A program made the translations under genes and the position numbers. Below are positions 34,271-47,123 of a stretch of 64,000 nt of DNA, one piece after another. The notes beneath the pieces were generated by a model. The model was given only the letters and a program-made list of their open reading frames with translations. It had not been told where the DNA came from and ran no database searches. How positions within the stretch are numbered: the first letter of the stretch is position 1; each line of letters opens with the position of its first letter. Source of the stretch: Cunninghamia lanceolata (Eukaryota; Streptophyta; Pinopsida; Cupressales; Cupressaceae); NCBI GenBank assembly GCA_027924645.1, contig BSBN01000849.1:10992001-11056000 (forward strand). Reading direction: 5' to 3'.

Positions 34271-35465
34271 AGGGGAATTATTGTATAATTTCCCTCCAAT
34301 CCTCCTAATCCTAATGCATTAGTCCACCCATATCCTAATCCATCAATCCCTATCATCCATCCACCATATAACTCACTATCTAATCCACCATCAAACATTC
34401 TAAGATCTTATCCATCAACCCATGAATGCTTGAAATTTCTTCTCCAAAGAGTCTTTACAAAATCCAAAAAGAAAAGAAAAGATATGGAGCCATCCAAATC
34501 CACTGATCCGATTTCATCCCCCTCTAACACTCCCAATCCTAATCCATATGGGCTTCTTATATCCATTCACTCGATCCTAATCCTAACCCCACAACATCTT
34601 CCATCATTATCCATCAACTATATATGCATATCCTACTCCATCAACCCATGAATCCATGAAAAATGTGACCCAAGGACTATTAGCAAGGAATCTAAGAACA
34701 TCATGTACTCAAATTCCTATCCTTGAGCCTAACAAAGAACCTCCTAATAACATGTATACAACTCCAACACAATCATCCACTCCTATGTCTATCCATTTCA
34801 TTGAAGAGTCTCTTACCATAAATCCAATTCAATCCCCATCATGTAGCCATGTTGTCAAACATCCAATGATTATTGATCCTGGATCCAAGAACCCATCACA
34901 TCAATCTAAGAAACCCAATATCTATACATTAACAGCCTAGTCCAAAGAATGTGGAAACACCAACCACCCATCCTAATCAAAATCCAAACATCCCATCTAA
35001 TCGCATCTCAGTTCCCTTACCATCTCATGGTCAACCCCTCTATACATCGATCCCATCATTAATCCTCCAACATCTCCTAGTGAACCCCATCACCACCTCT
35101 TACTCCCCAATTCAATGAATATCAATGCATCCCCACTTACCCTATCTATATCTAATATTGCGCTATCCATGCTTATCCTCCCTATGATCAAGATATTATC
35201 TATGATCAAAATCTTACCCATGAGCAAGTAAACCACATCACTCCTATCCATCATCCCATTAGCCCTATCCATCATCATGTGCTAGCCCTATTCATTATCC
35301 ATCAATATCCCATGATGAGACACTTGTTCCCCAAGAAAATATAGACAATCAAACAAATAACTTGGATCCTATCAAATCACGTCCCAATGAGTGTAATGAT
35401 TTAATCAAGATCCAAGAATTCTACATCCATTTCCCATTGATCTTGCATCATCCCCTATCGAACTA
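34271..35465. other. C-rich degenerate CCTAATCC / CCATC region
   Basis: Low-complexity sequence full of CCTAATCC, CCATCCAT and ATCCATCAACCC words. Open frames here are compositional. The CCTAATCC words resemble a decayed telomere C-strand, opposite in sense to the flanking TTTAGGG blocks. Confidence 0.5.
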
Positions 35466-35880
35466 TATGTTTAGGTGTTTAGCCTGGTTCCTCGAGTTTA
35501 GGGTTTAGGGGTTAGGGGCATTATTTGAGGCTGGTATGAGTTTAGGGTTGCTCAAGTAAATATTGTTTAGGGTTAGGGTTTAGGGGAATTATTTAGGCTT
35601 TAGAGGTTTAGGGATGCTCGAGTTTAGGGTTTAGGGGTTAGGGGTTTAGGGTTGCTCGAGTTTAGGGGTGAGGATTTAGGGTTTAGAGAGAGACAAAGTG
35701 AGGAGACCAATAGAGATTAGGAGAGATAGGGAGATAGAGATTTAGGGTTTCTTCTAGGTTTTATGGTTTAAGGGTTAGGGGTTTAGGGGTTTAGGGTTTC
35801 TCATTTTTAGGGTTTATGGTTTATGGTTTAGGGGTTAGGGGCTAAGGTTTAGAGGTTTAGGTTTATGGTTTAGGTAGAGA
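35466..35880. repeat. Telomere-like TTTAGGG tract, block 2
   Basis: More than a dozen TTTAGGG / TTAGGGG words mixed with GCTCAAGT and GCTCGAGT spacers shared with block 1. A GA-rich patch is embedded at about 35680-35745. Confidence 0.8.
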
Positions 35881-35924
35881 GGAGAATAGGGAGATATAGA
35901 GGAGACCAATCCTGGGAGAGATAT

Positions 35925-36600
35925 CTTTGTCTCCTCTATCCCTCTCTCTAGCTATATCTACCTCTCGCTCTATCTTTCTCTCTCTTTTGATCCCCTCTCT
36001 CTAACTCTACCTTTCTATCTCTATATGTCTCTAGAAGTTGTATCTCTTAATCTCTTTCCCTATCTCTATCTCTCTGGACATATGGATCCCTATCTCTTAA
36101 TCTATCCCTCGCTACCTCTCTCTCCTCCTCTCTATATCTCTCTCCATCCCTCTACCTCTTGAAATCTCTCTCCCTATGTCTCTAGACATCTCTCCATCTC
36201 TTTCCCTATCTCTATCTATCCACATAACCCTATCTCTTAATATATCCCTCTCTACCTCTCTCTTTGTATTTCCCTATCTATCTCTCCCTTGCTAGATCTA
36301 TCTCCCTATATCTCGTCTCTCTCTCTCTCTATATATATGTATCTCTATCTTTATCCCTCTATAGACCCCTTTTTCTATCTCAATCCCCATATCTCCCTCT
36401 CCCCGTCTCTATCTCCACCTATCCCTCTCTATCTCTCTATTTTCCCCTCTTTCTATATTTTTTCCTTTCTCTAACTCTATCTCTATCTCTCCATCTCTTT
36501 CTGGATGTCCCTGGGCTCTCTCCCTATCCATGTCCATGTCCCTCTCTATCTCTCCATGTCTCTCAGTCCCTCTCTATATATAGGATAGAGAAATAAAGAG
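35925..36600. repeat. CT-rich microsatellite-like tract
   Basis: Degenerate CTCTATCTCTCTCC repeats over about 675 bases, closing with a short inverted CTCTCTATATATAGG / AGAGAGA patch near 36570-36605. Open frames across it are compositional. Confidence 0.88.
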
Positions 36601-39600
36601 AGAGACTCTCCCATGTAGATACAAGGTTACATTTGTCCCTCCTAGTATAAACAAGTTCTATTTCATGAACCACATGGGTATTTGAGTCTAGGGATACTCT
36701 TGGGTCATCACTTGATTACCTATTTGATGCACTACATGCATAGTTACAATATATTTTATGTGAGAGCATGACATCCTAGACAATGATTTTGGCACCAACA
36801 TTGAGAAGATTATGATTTTTTCATACATGAACCTTTATGTTTTCATGCTTCCTAGAACCCACTCACATTATAACACGAGCGCATTCTGGGAAGCATGACA
36901 AATGGTAAAAAAACATGTGGGATCCGTGTTTCAGACCCCAGATGACTGTTATTCCTGCTTTTCATTCAGTATATCAGACAAGAAAATGTTTTTTATGTTT
37001 TTTGACTTATTGAGAATCATTTTTATATCAATCCACCACCTTTTTTGTTTTTTCAATGTAGATGAACTAATTTTGCATGTTTTTGGATAAAATTTGACTA
37101 TTTAAACTGAAAGTTTCATGTTTCATGTGTGATATTGTTTCGGAGCTAATTACCATTGATATATAGATTGAATTTGATGATATATGTTTGTTATTTCCAT
37201 AAATTTCACTAATCCTATTCAAGAATTATATAGAATTCATAATCAAACTTGCGAAAAAGAAGAATTTGAGGATTTTGAAGCCATATTTTGGAGAATTGGT
37301 CAACTGCAATATCAAATTCTAAGGTATGTTCAACTTATGTCCATTTTAATTCACATATATATATGTTCTTATGTTCTTTATGTCTTTATGTCTTTATGTA
37401 TTTATGTTCTAAGATATATATGTGTCTAGGTATATCAGTTAGTTCAGTCAAAGAGACTCCAAATTCCTCATGAATCCACCTTGTTTCAACCCTTCATGCC
37501 TTCATTTCACCTATTTTCAACTATACAAGAGAAAAATAATATCAAATACTTCATAAAATAATTTTAGTGAACAATTGTTTGTCATACTCATATTCATGAT
37601 CAATGGAGCCAAAATTGATTTTGGAAGACTCTTAATTTTTTCCCTAGGATGATATAGAAGGATTTATTCCTTAATATGCATAATTCAATTCATTCAATAG
37701 AACCATGCAATGGCTTGACTCTTAGACTATCCTATGCCCCCTATTATGACAATCCTACTTGTCTTTATTTATCATTTAGACATAATTGTAAGGTATCCTT
37801 TTGATAACTTCTCCATGCATGTTTCATTGTATGAATTATCTTGGAGAAGGTTGGAGGATGTGAAGACCTCTTGAGTGTCTTGGGCAAGGACATTCCTTAT
37901 GCACCTATTCATGATGATTTGTATGCACATGACACAACAATATTTCAAAATTTCCTAATTGTCCTTTGTTAGCACATGATGGTGGTTACCTTGATCGACT
38001 ATATACCTTTCAATGACTTAAATTACAGAGATTAGTTTAATTATTTTTATGAGTCCTAGGTATGTCTCCAAATATTCATGTTTCCAAGATAGCTCTAGCT
38101 AATGTCCACTTGTTTCTGGAACTTCTTAGACTTGCAAGAAACATATCTGAGCATTATATTAATCATAAATAAGTCACTTTTAGTCAATAGAAGCCAAAAT
38201 ACATCCATTTGCAATCATGGATTAGTTAAGGACAGCTAGGTGGTAAATTTGTTGTCATTAAAAACTTCACAAATTTCGTGTCTTATCTTGTCCTCCTTGG
38301 TTTTCTCCATGGATCTCCATCATTGTCTTCATGATTCGTATAATTCATCATGTCATAGTAGCTTCATCATTCCATAATTATATAATCACAATAAGCCTAG
38401 ATGGCTATCCCTAGGACTACTCTGTGAATTGCACACTATGTATTTCAGCAATTTAGATTTCCTTCATGTGCGTTCAATGGTTTGCAGTGTTAGGACAGTT
38501 GTATGTGAAACTTATTGAACATAATTAAACTCCATCACATCACCTCAAATGAAATCAAACTCAATCCAAATTTCATGAATATGACTATCCTTTTGAATAA
38601 ATTAGCTATGGCATGACAATCCTTTATGAGCACTTGGTCAATCTTCTTAAAACTTTCACCTTTTGTCTGTATTGAAAAATCCCTAAAATAATCCTCTTAG
38701 AACCTTATGAATAAAGTTATTATCATGTTCATGAAGTGATCAACTATAATGGTTGTCTCTAGAACTAGGTGTGATAGTCTTATATAGTTAGGACTGATAT
38801 GACTGCCCTCATAGCTGTGACAGTCTTGTTTGCATTTGAATATGACAGTCATGTTTCCATGTGATGAACTTGTCTAGGATATCTTTCTGCAACACCCATC
38901 CTCACCTTCATTCTCATTGCATAGATCAACAACACTCCTGAGCAAGGCATTTGTACCTATTCATGATTATCCTACTTGTGTTGGTTATGACAGTAGATTG
39001 TCTCCTTCTTCATAGTGGCCTTTATGGCAATTAAACTTATGCACATGATTATCTACTTGAGTTTGGCATTGCCATATTAATGAGCCTTGACTTCAATAAT
39101 TGTCTCTTGATATCCCTTCTTCACCCTCTACAATAATCCAAAGCATAATTTTTTCACTACTATTCACAACATATTTCATTAGACTGTCTTCCTTTTTGCC
39201 ATTGTTGTGATAATTAAGACATGACTAGGGAGTAGCTGAATGGCATCTCTTCTTAATTAATATAGTCTTTTTCCTTATTTGACAAGCTTGTAGGATCTCA
39301 TGAGTCACTTGACCCATACTTCACTAGAATAATCTTGAGGTGTGGAGAGATTTATTCATAGATAGGGTATTGACAATTTGCCAAATAATTTCAAAATCTT
39401 GCTTAGGATAGTCCAAATCATGGAATTTTGATAGGTTGCCTTTCAAAATCAAATTTGAGATTGAGCCTATGATTTTCTTCCAAATACCCTATATGCAGCC
39501 CTCCCCTGTACTAAATACTAACTTCTTATTTACTCGAAATGGAAATTAGGGCACAAAATATACATAGTATTGCCATTGTTTTGGCAATCCCATATAGATA

Positions 39601-41645
39601 AGGTGTTGGCAGTCACTAGTTAAAAATTCCCATCACCCCCATCACAAAATCCTCTCATACCCATAAAAATACCCCCTTCGTCTGAGTTTAGAAGAAAATG
39701 TTATCATGTGCATAGTGGGCAACCATCAAATGAGAGATTTATTATATCCTTCTTGGTCCATACTCATTACCCTTACTTGTGTGTGTGCTTCACATCTCAT
39801 TGGTAGCCTTGCCAATCCATTAGAGTATGGATGGTTATGAAGATGTCCATTTTCAACTATTATGGAAAAGATATGCATAATTGTCCCATCATTCTCAGTG
39901 ATTTTGGTATGACAACCCTTTCCCTTACCTTCTAGTTGCCTTCATGATAAGATTCCTTCTACAAAGTTTAACATCTTGTGAGACATGTTGGCTAATTCCT
40001 TGATGCTAACTAGGCTCACCTTGGGTGAATGTCTCATGACAATAGTGAGGGTTAATGATAGTCATCTAGGGACTGTCCTATGGCTGTTGGTAATTCATTA
40101 TTGTAACATGATAACATGATCATATAAATACCTACCAAGTGTAGTGATTATGACTGGCATCTTGATGATATCATGTGTGAGTTTTAATCACATCATAATA
40201 GTCTATTAAATAGTTAATACAATCTCCATCTTCATTTTCTAATAGGATTGGAGGTTTATATGATGACATTCATAGTAGATTTGTTGACAATCCCATGAGC
40301 CTTGTATAGTGGTTCTCATTTTAGATCTTAGACAAATACTTTAATAGCATGCAATATATTTAGTCCTCATAGTGATTATGATGTAGAGGAAGGGTATAAA
40401 ATGATCAAACATAATCAAACAACCACTGACAAGAACCCTTAGTCATTATCTATTGGCTTTCCTTCTCAAACTACCATTGATCCTTGTAGCCTTTCGAAAA
40501 GGCCTTTTTGGACATAACTTTTGGAACAGACCTGACATTCAGAAAGTGAGACCAGTTTGAGATACCCTTTTGGCCACTACAACACATATCACCATTTAAC
40601 CAACCCCAACTAAATTTTGAAACAACTTTGCAAATTGGTTCATTACATAGAAAAATTGTCATTGACAACATTGACAACAAATAGCAACTTTTACATCTTT
40701 TAACCAATTGAATCCAAACTTTCCACAATGACTCCAAATGATCATCCATGGCCCAAAATGACCTTATTCACATGAAATAACACAAAATAATACAAAACCC
40801 AAAGTTTGAACATTTTGACCAAGAGGGTGCTCCTACACCAGATTATCCTTACTAAGACAACATCTTGATGACCTCCCAGATCCACATTCCTCTTTTATTC
40901 ATAATGATATTCTTCATAGTTAGGGTCTAATTAATTACCAATGCCCCATTTGAAACTACTTGCAAAGGGATTCATTCAAGTCATGATTTTTGTCTTCACA
41001 CATCTTCCTCTAGGCTTTGGGACAACGGTTATAACTTTTTTCATGGGTCAAGAAAATGAACTACAGAATGATGTTTTAGAAGTTACGAACCTTATGCATG
41101 TCTAGGACAACATGGGAATCATAAAAATGACTTTTTATCAAACCTACAACAGCCATGAACATGAAGAACAAGTTGCTGATTTAGTTGAGAAAATGGGTAT
41201 AAATCAAGCTAGTCTTTCACCACAAGGGGAGGTTCATGATATTTGTGCATTTGGATGAGTTAAAAAGTATTTTAGATACCTCCATGATACTATCCTATCC
41301 TAGGAAATGCTTACACATGAACATAAGCAAGAATTAGGGGATTTTTCTCATGATCTTGACGTTGTTAATTCAAGGAATTTAAGTGCTTTTTGGGACAATT
41401 TTTGGTCTATCATATCTTTTAAATATTTTTGTTCTATTTATGATTCAACTTTGATCACAGTCTATCATATCTTAATAAACTAGGACATTGATGAATTTCA
41501 TGAAATTGGAGCTCCTAAAGTGATGCAAATCACCAAACATGATAACTTATTTTGTATTTTTTCATTGTGACCATTATTCATTGTCATTATAAAGGTTCTA
41601 ATTATCATTGTCTTATTCATAATGCTTGTATAAATCATCATCATT
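36601..41645. other. 5-kb region without recognised genes
   Basis: No long frame, LTR pair or RNA gene was recognised. Between about 38770 and 40350 TGACAGTC / ATGACAATCC words recur, similar in flavour to the GACAGT-rich interior of element B, so part may be an old non-autonomous LTR-element interior. Near 41060-41560 some stretches read as possible decayed protein sequence, with many stops. Confidence 0.4.
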
Positions 41646-42240
41646 CGAGGAAACGAGAAAAGACTCTAACACTAGAAGAGCGTGAAGCTGAGAATGAGAG
41701 GAAAAGAGAACGAATGAGGTGAATTCGGGAAAGTAGGAAATCATCAACCATACAAGAAGACATCCCACCATTGCTAAGTGAAGAGGAACATGACACGTCT
41801 AATGAAGCTAAGAGAGAGATGGAATTGGCAGCACAAAGGGAACAAATGTAAAACCTCTGTGCAATGAGTAAAGTGAATCTCCAAGTTGGAGGCACTCCAT
41901 TGTCCATAGGTCAAGTTGAAGGAACACCATCATTATCTTCTCGAATTGGAGACACTCCATCTTTCACAAGTGAAGTAGAAGATACATCTACATTTTCTTC
42001 TCAAGTTGGTGGCACACTATAATTCACACCTAAAGTTGAAGGTACACCATTTTCATCTTTTTCACCTCCAATTGAAGGTACGTCATCTATCCCATCTCAT
42101 TGGGGTGGGTGGGTAAATGTCAGGGAATGTATCATTTTGTGTGTCAAGCGCCCTAATCATTCGGGGTAGCAGGCTACGAGAAAAGTCCTTGAAGAGTCCA
42201 AACTGCAAAAGGAAGCAATCTTTGATGAGATGTTATTTGG
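41646..42240 (+). pseudogene. Decayed coding remnant with a 10-residue repeat
   Basis: One plus frame is readable through a few stops. First comes an Arg/Glu-rich helical part (R-K-R-E-K, E-R-E-A-E-N-E-R-K-R-E-R) and an acidic segment. Seven units of a [Q/K]-V-x-G-T-P-x-x-x-x repeat follow, then about 50 codons running into the first unit of the 357-bp tandem array. The stops near 41719 (TGA), 41849 (TAA) and 42019 (TAA) could each come from CGA or CAA by one C-to-T change. No family recognised; a gag-like or low-complexity host protein are both possible. Confidence 0.4.
41882..42097 (+). repeat. 30-bp coding minisatellite
   Basis: Seven units start near 41882, 41912, 41942, 41972, 42002, 42032 and 42068. 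The first six are exactly 30 bp apart and each encodes a Val/Ile-x-Gly/Asp-Thr-Pro-type decapeptide. Confidence 0.8.
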
Positions 42241-44641
42241 AAACCATGACACTTAGAAACATTCATCTGAGGAAACATGATCACATAGAACCCCTCTACA
42301 ATAACCTCTCTCAGTTTTTGATATGTATGAGGCGTTCGCCCATGGTGAAAGGTTTTCTGCTACCCCTAAAATCGTCAGAAGGAGGTAGTGTAAAGTTGAA
42401 AAGGGGTGTAACTTTCATCCTGCTCCTGATGTGACCAAACTAACAATTCCAATGCATCCAAAAGGGTACGTTTAGGCAAGGCATGGTCCTTTTTTGCACC
42501 CAAACAGGACGAAACAGTTCGAGCTACATTGTACTGGTAATATCCCTGAAGAGTCCAAAGTGCAAAAAGGCAACAATCTTTGATGAGAAGTTACTCAAAA
42601 ATTATCACACTTAGAAACATTCTTTCTAAGGAAACGTTATTATGTAGAACCCCTTTACAATAACCTCTCTTAGTTTTTGATATCTCTGAGGTGTTCGAAT
42701 GTCGTGAAAGGTTTTTTGCTGCCTCCAAAATCATCAGGAGGTAGTGTAAAGTTACAAACGGATGTAACTTTCCTCCTACTCCTGATGAGACCAGACTGAC
42801 AGGTCCAACGCATCTAGATGGGTACGTTTAGGCTAGACATGGTCTTTTTTTGCACCCAAACATGCCAAAACAGTTCAAGCTACATTGTACTGGCGATATC
42901 CCTGAAGAGTCCAAAGTGCGAAAAGGTAGCAATCTTTGACAAGTTGTTACTTAGAAACTGTGACACTTGAAACATTTTGTCTGAGGTAATGCAATCACAT
43001 AGAACCCCTCTACAATAAAATCTCTTAGTTTTTGATATGTCTGAGGCATTCACTCGTGGTGAAAGGTTTTTTGCTGCCCTCAAAATCATCAGAAGGAGGT
43101 AGTGTAAAGTTGCAAAGGGGTGTAACTTTCCTCCCGCTCCTGATGCAACCAAACTAATAGTTCCAACACATCTAGATGGGTATGTTTAGTCTAGGCATGG
43201 TCCTATTTTGCACCCAAACATGCTGAAACAATTCGAGTACCGACAATATCCATGAAGAGTCCAAAGTGTTAAAAAGGTAGCAATCTTTGACGATATGTTA
43301 CTTGGAAACTGTGACACTTAGAGACATTCCATCCAAGGAAACACGATCATGTAGAACCCATCTACAATAACCTCTCTCAAGTTTTGATATTTCTGAGGCA
43401 TTCAACCATTGTGAAAGGTTTTCTCTGCCCCCAAAATCGTCAGAAGGAGGTAGTGTAAAGTTGCAAAGGGGTGTAATTTTCGTCCTGCTCCTGATGCGAC
43501 CAAACTGATAGTTCCAACATGTCTGGATGGGTATTTTAGGCTAGGTATGGTCCTATTTTGTACCTAAACATGCCAAAATAGTTTGAGCTACATTGTAGCG
43601 ATGATATCCCTGAAGAGTCCAAAGTGCAAAAAGGTAGCAATCTTTGACGAGCTATTACTTAGAAATTGTGACACTTAGAAACATTTCATCTAATTAAATG
43701 CGATCATGTAGATCCCCTCTACAATAACCTCTCTCAGTTTTTGATATCTTTGAGGCATTCGACTGTGGTGAAAGGTTTTCGGTTGCCCCCAAAATCGTTA
43801 GAAGGAGGTAGTGTAAAGTTGCAAAAGGGTGTAATTTTCGTCCTGCTCCTGATGCGACCAAACTGATAGTTCCAACATGTCTGGATGGGTATTTTAGGCT
43901 AGGTATGGTCCTATTTTGTACCCAAACATGCCAAAACAGTTTGAGCTACATTGTAGCGATGATATCCCTGAAGAGTCCAAAGTGCAAAAAGGTAGCAATC
44001 TTTGACGAGCTGTTACTTAGAAATTGTGACACTTAGAAACATTTCATCTAATTAAACGCGATCACGTAGATCCCCTCTACAATAACCTCTCTCAATTTTT
44101 GATATCTTTGAGGCATTCGACTGTGGTGAAAGGTTTTCGGTTGCCCCCAAAATCGTTAGAAGGAGGTAGTGTAAAGTTGCAAAGGGGTGTAACTTTCGAC
44201 CTACTCCTGATGCAACCAAATGGACTGTTCCAATGCATCTGAATGGGTACATTTAGGCTAGGTATGGTATTTTTTTGCACCCAAACATGCCAAAACAGTT
44301 TGAGTTATGTTGTACCGGCGATATCCCTTAAGAGTCCAAAGTGCAAAAAGGTAGCAATCTTTGTTGAGCTATTACTCGAAAACCATGACACTTAGAAACA
44401 TTTCGTCTAAGGCAACATGATCATGTAGAACCCCTCTACAATAAACTCTCATTTTTTGATATCTCTGAGGCGTTCGACCATGGTGAAAGGTTTTCTACTA
44501 CCCTCAAAATCGTCAGAAGGAGCTAGTGTAAAGTTGCAAAGGGGTGTAACTTTCATCCTGCTCCTGATGCGACCAAACTGTCAGTTCTAATGCATTTGGA
44601 TGGGTATGTTTAGGCTAGGCATGGTCCTACTTTGCACCCAA
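42190..44641. repeat. Tandem array of ~357-bp units (about seven copies)
   Basis: The landmark GAAGAGTCCAAA recurs at about 42189, 42548, 42904, 43253, 43611, 43970 and 44330, with spacings of roughly 349-360 bases. The fifth and sixth units share private variants and are the most recent duplicates. Frames in the array are mostly closed, so it behaves as a satellite. The first unit overlaps the decayed coding remnant upstream, and the last unit breaks directly into PPR sequence at about 44642. Confidence 0.9.
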
Positions 44642-45110
44642 AGCATGTCAATTGTTTGACCTAACACCTCAAATAAATCTTCTGTCATGGAATGCAATGA
44701 TTGCAAGATATGCAAAAAATGGATTTGTTGAAAAGGCTTTAGAAACTTTTGATCAAATGCAATTGGCATGTATAAAGCCAAATTCCACAACCTTTGCCAG
44801 CATCCTCCAAATTAGGATATTTAGAACATGGTATGGACAACCATCAAAGCATAAAGGATATAGGAATTTTGCCAGATGTTGTAATTGATGTTGCCCTTGT
44901 AGACATGTATGCAAAGTGTGGAAGCATAGACAGGGCACATGGATTGTTTGATCATACAACACCTCAAAGCATAAAGGATATATGAATTTGGCTAGATGTT
45001 GTAATTGTTGCTTCCCTTGTAGACATGTATGCAAAGTGCGGAAGCATAGACAAGGCACGTGGACAGTTTGACCTGGCACCTCAAAGCATAAAGGATACCA
45101 GAATTTTGTC
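44642..45110 (+). pseudogene. PPR (PLS-type) pseudogene fragment, segment 1
   Basis: It reads W-N-A-M-I-A-R-Y-A-K-N-G, then A-L-E-T-F-D-Q-M and K-P-N-S-T-T-F-A-S-I-L, then D-M-Y-A-K-C-G-S-I-D, the typical hallmarks of plant P-L-S class PPR repeats. Frames shift several times. A 118-bp piece (about 44845-44962) is tandemly duplicated at 44963-45085. PPR proteins bind organelle RNA; this copy has no start, no targeting peptide and no E/DYW C-terminal domain. Confidence 0.82.
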
Positions 45111-45349
45111 AGATAGAAACCTTATGATTTCATCATAGTCCCTTGACCATCCATGCTTTTGATTGTTTTGTGCCTTCTTGACTATGTACGAGGATTTGGT
45201 GAGTTGCTATTGGCACCCAAACCTTAGGTCTTCATTAGAAATCTTTGAATGGTAATTATTTCCATTATGCTTCTTTCTTATTAATACTTACTAATTAGGG
45301 TAATCATATAGAAATATATAGTATCTCATGTATTCTTACAAAATGCATA

Positions 45350-45655
45350 TGGGAATTTTATCAAATGTTGTAGTTGCATTGAATGATACCTCAAAAAAAG
45401 TGGTATATTGGAATTTTGAAAAATGTTGTAGTTGCAACTGCCCTAGAAGACATGCATGCAAAATGCAGAAGCATAGAGAAGGTGAGTGAATTATTTGACA
45501 TGATGCCTCAAAGAAATGTGGTCTCATGGAATGGTATGGTTGCAAGATATGCAAATAATGGATTTGTCAATAAGGCTTTATAAACTTTCAAGCAATACCA
45601 ATTGGTGGGTGTAAAGCTAAAATTGATAACCTTTGACTACATCCTCTCTATGTAA
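45350..45655 (+). pseudogene. PPR pseudogene fragment, segment 2
   Basis: It reads N-V-V-V-A-T-A-L-E-D-M, A-K-C-R-S-I-E-K, then M-P-Q-R-N-V-V-S-W-N and Y-A-N-N-G-F-V-N-K-A-L. The fragment ends near 45655, just upstream of the Penelope-like element. The 240 bases before it (45111-45349) show no PPR signature. Confidence 0.8.
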
Positions 45656-45969
45656 CAAACTAAAACTATGCAACTAATGGATATGCAACATTATATATAT
45701 GTTTAACATGTTCAAACTATGTAACTAATAGATGTGTAACAACTATAAATTGGATCACACTTGATAGACAAAACCTTGATCACTATCACTAGATTGCCAA
45801 CACAGAACTGCAACAACATTGCAATATGCAACAACACATATGCAAGAGAATCTATCAAGCTTGCAAGTCTAACACTACAAGAGGATCATAAAGTTAGAAA
45901 TAATTAGTTTTCCAAAGTCCATGATGCTAGTAGCGAATGCTTCTGGATTTGACTATGTTAGCAATTTTT

Positions 45970-46009
45970 TACTCAACGTTTCAGATCACACTTAGTGATC
46001 CATCATCAG
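45970..46009 (-). ncRNA. Hammerhead-ribozyme-like motif at the Penelope 3' end
   Basis: The minus strand has CTGATGA, then a 7-bp stem GGATCAC/GTGATCT with loop TAAGT, then GAAAC and a GTA candidate cleavage triplet. Hammerhead motifs are known in Penelope elements. Here a bulged T follows CTGATGA, stem III would be only 2 bp, and I see no stem I pairing, so it is probably inactive or a remnant. Confidence 0.4.
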
Positions 46010-46296
46010 GAGAATGAGAGAGCTAGAGAGGAGAGAAGTAAATGACATATTGCAGACCAAAGCACCATTTAAAAAGGTGGGAATGAGGTGACCCGGATAA
46101 CAAGAGAAATAATTAAATAAAAATATAAAAGGCTTGAACCACAAATATGTATAAATATATAGGAAACAAAAGTAAAATATATAAAGAAAGGGTTCAATAT
46201 AAGCACTAAATAATATATAAACAACAAATGTCCAACCACACTTAAAAAAAATAATAACTAAGGAAATTAAGCAACCAAGAGGTTTAAAAATAAGAG

Positions 46297-46298
<2 letters not shown>

Positions 46299-46385
<87 letters not shown>
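46299..46385. repeat. TA microsatellite
   Basis: About 43 uninterrupted AT units inside the 3' region of the Penelope-like element. Confidence 0.95.
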
Positions 46386-46386
<1 letters not shown>

Positions 46387-46498
46387 CCTAAAAAAGGTAA
46401 GTGCTAAATATATAAACATATAGATATATATGAGGATATAATATGTAATTATAATATATGTTATGTATATATCTGAGCATATAGATATATCTATATGA

Positions 46499-46500
<2 letters not shown>

Positions 46501-46533
<33 letters not shown>
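46501..46533. repeat. TA microsatellite
   Basis: About 16 AT units. Between this and the larger TA tract lie further ATATCTATATGAGG-type words, so 46299-46533 is one unstable AT region. Confidence 0.9.
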
Positions 46534-46535
<2 letters not shown>

Positions 46536-47123
46536 TCAAGGTGAAGAATAAAAACATCTACAAAAATTTTAAACAACAAAAGGGCGAAATAAATAAAAAA
46601 TAAAAGACTAAAAAGGGGAGACATATAGAGACTAAAACAAATTAATAGATCTAAATTAAGAAAGAAAGTCTAATTGAAAGAGGGATAGCAAGCAAGCAAG
46701 CACTATGGATAAATAGTCCTAATAAACAAAAAGAAAAATATAGTGGAAATATATGAAACTAAAACAATACAGGAGAAAGTGCAAAATGCAAAAGGAGAGA
46801 GAGTAAATACAAGGAGCAAGCAATAAAATGGGGTCACGAGATCGACAAGCAACATAGGATGAGGGAGGAATGGAGAGAAAGGAAGGAATAGGCATAAAAA
46901 CTAAAAAGTGGGGGGGGGGGGGTTGGTGGACGCGGACGAGAAGCCAATAAGGGGAAGAAGGAACCCAAAAGATGAAAGAACAAGAACACACGAGGTGTGA
47001 GCCAACCCAGGAGAACAAGCCAATGAGCTGAGAGATATAAAGAAGAGGAGAGGGAAGGAAGGGAGAAGGATCACTAAGTGAGAGAGGCGAGGACTAAAGT
47101 GAAAGACCGGGGAAAAAGAAGGA

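Noticed and set aside
36264..36596. 110-codon frame rich in Leu, Ser and Tyr
   Set aside because: It is a product of the CT microsatellite; all three frames stay open by composition.
42880..44252. Minus-strand frames of 66-90 codons repeated in the 357-bp array
   Set aside because: They recur only because the array is tandem, and they are broken in most units.
46267..46624. Ile-Tyr repeat frames
   Set aside because: They come from the TA microsatellite.
47060..47095. Second hammerhead motif at a GGATCACTAAGTGAG word
   Set aside because: It lacks CTGATGA and GAAA boxes; it only shares a stem-like word with the motif at 45970.
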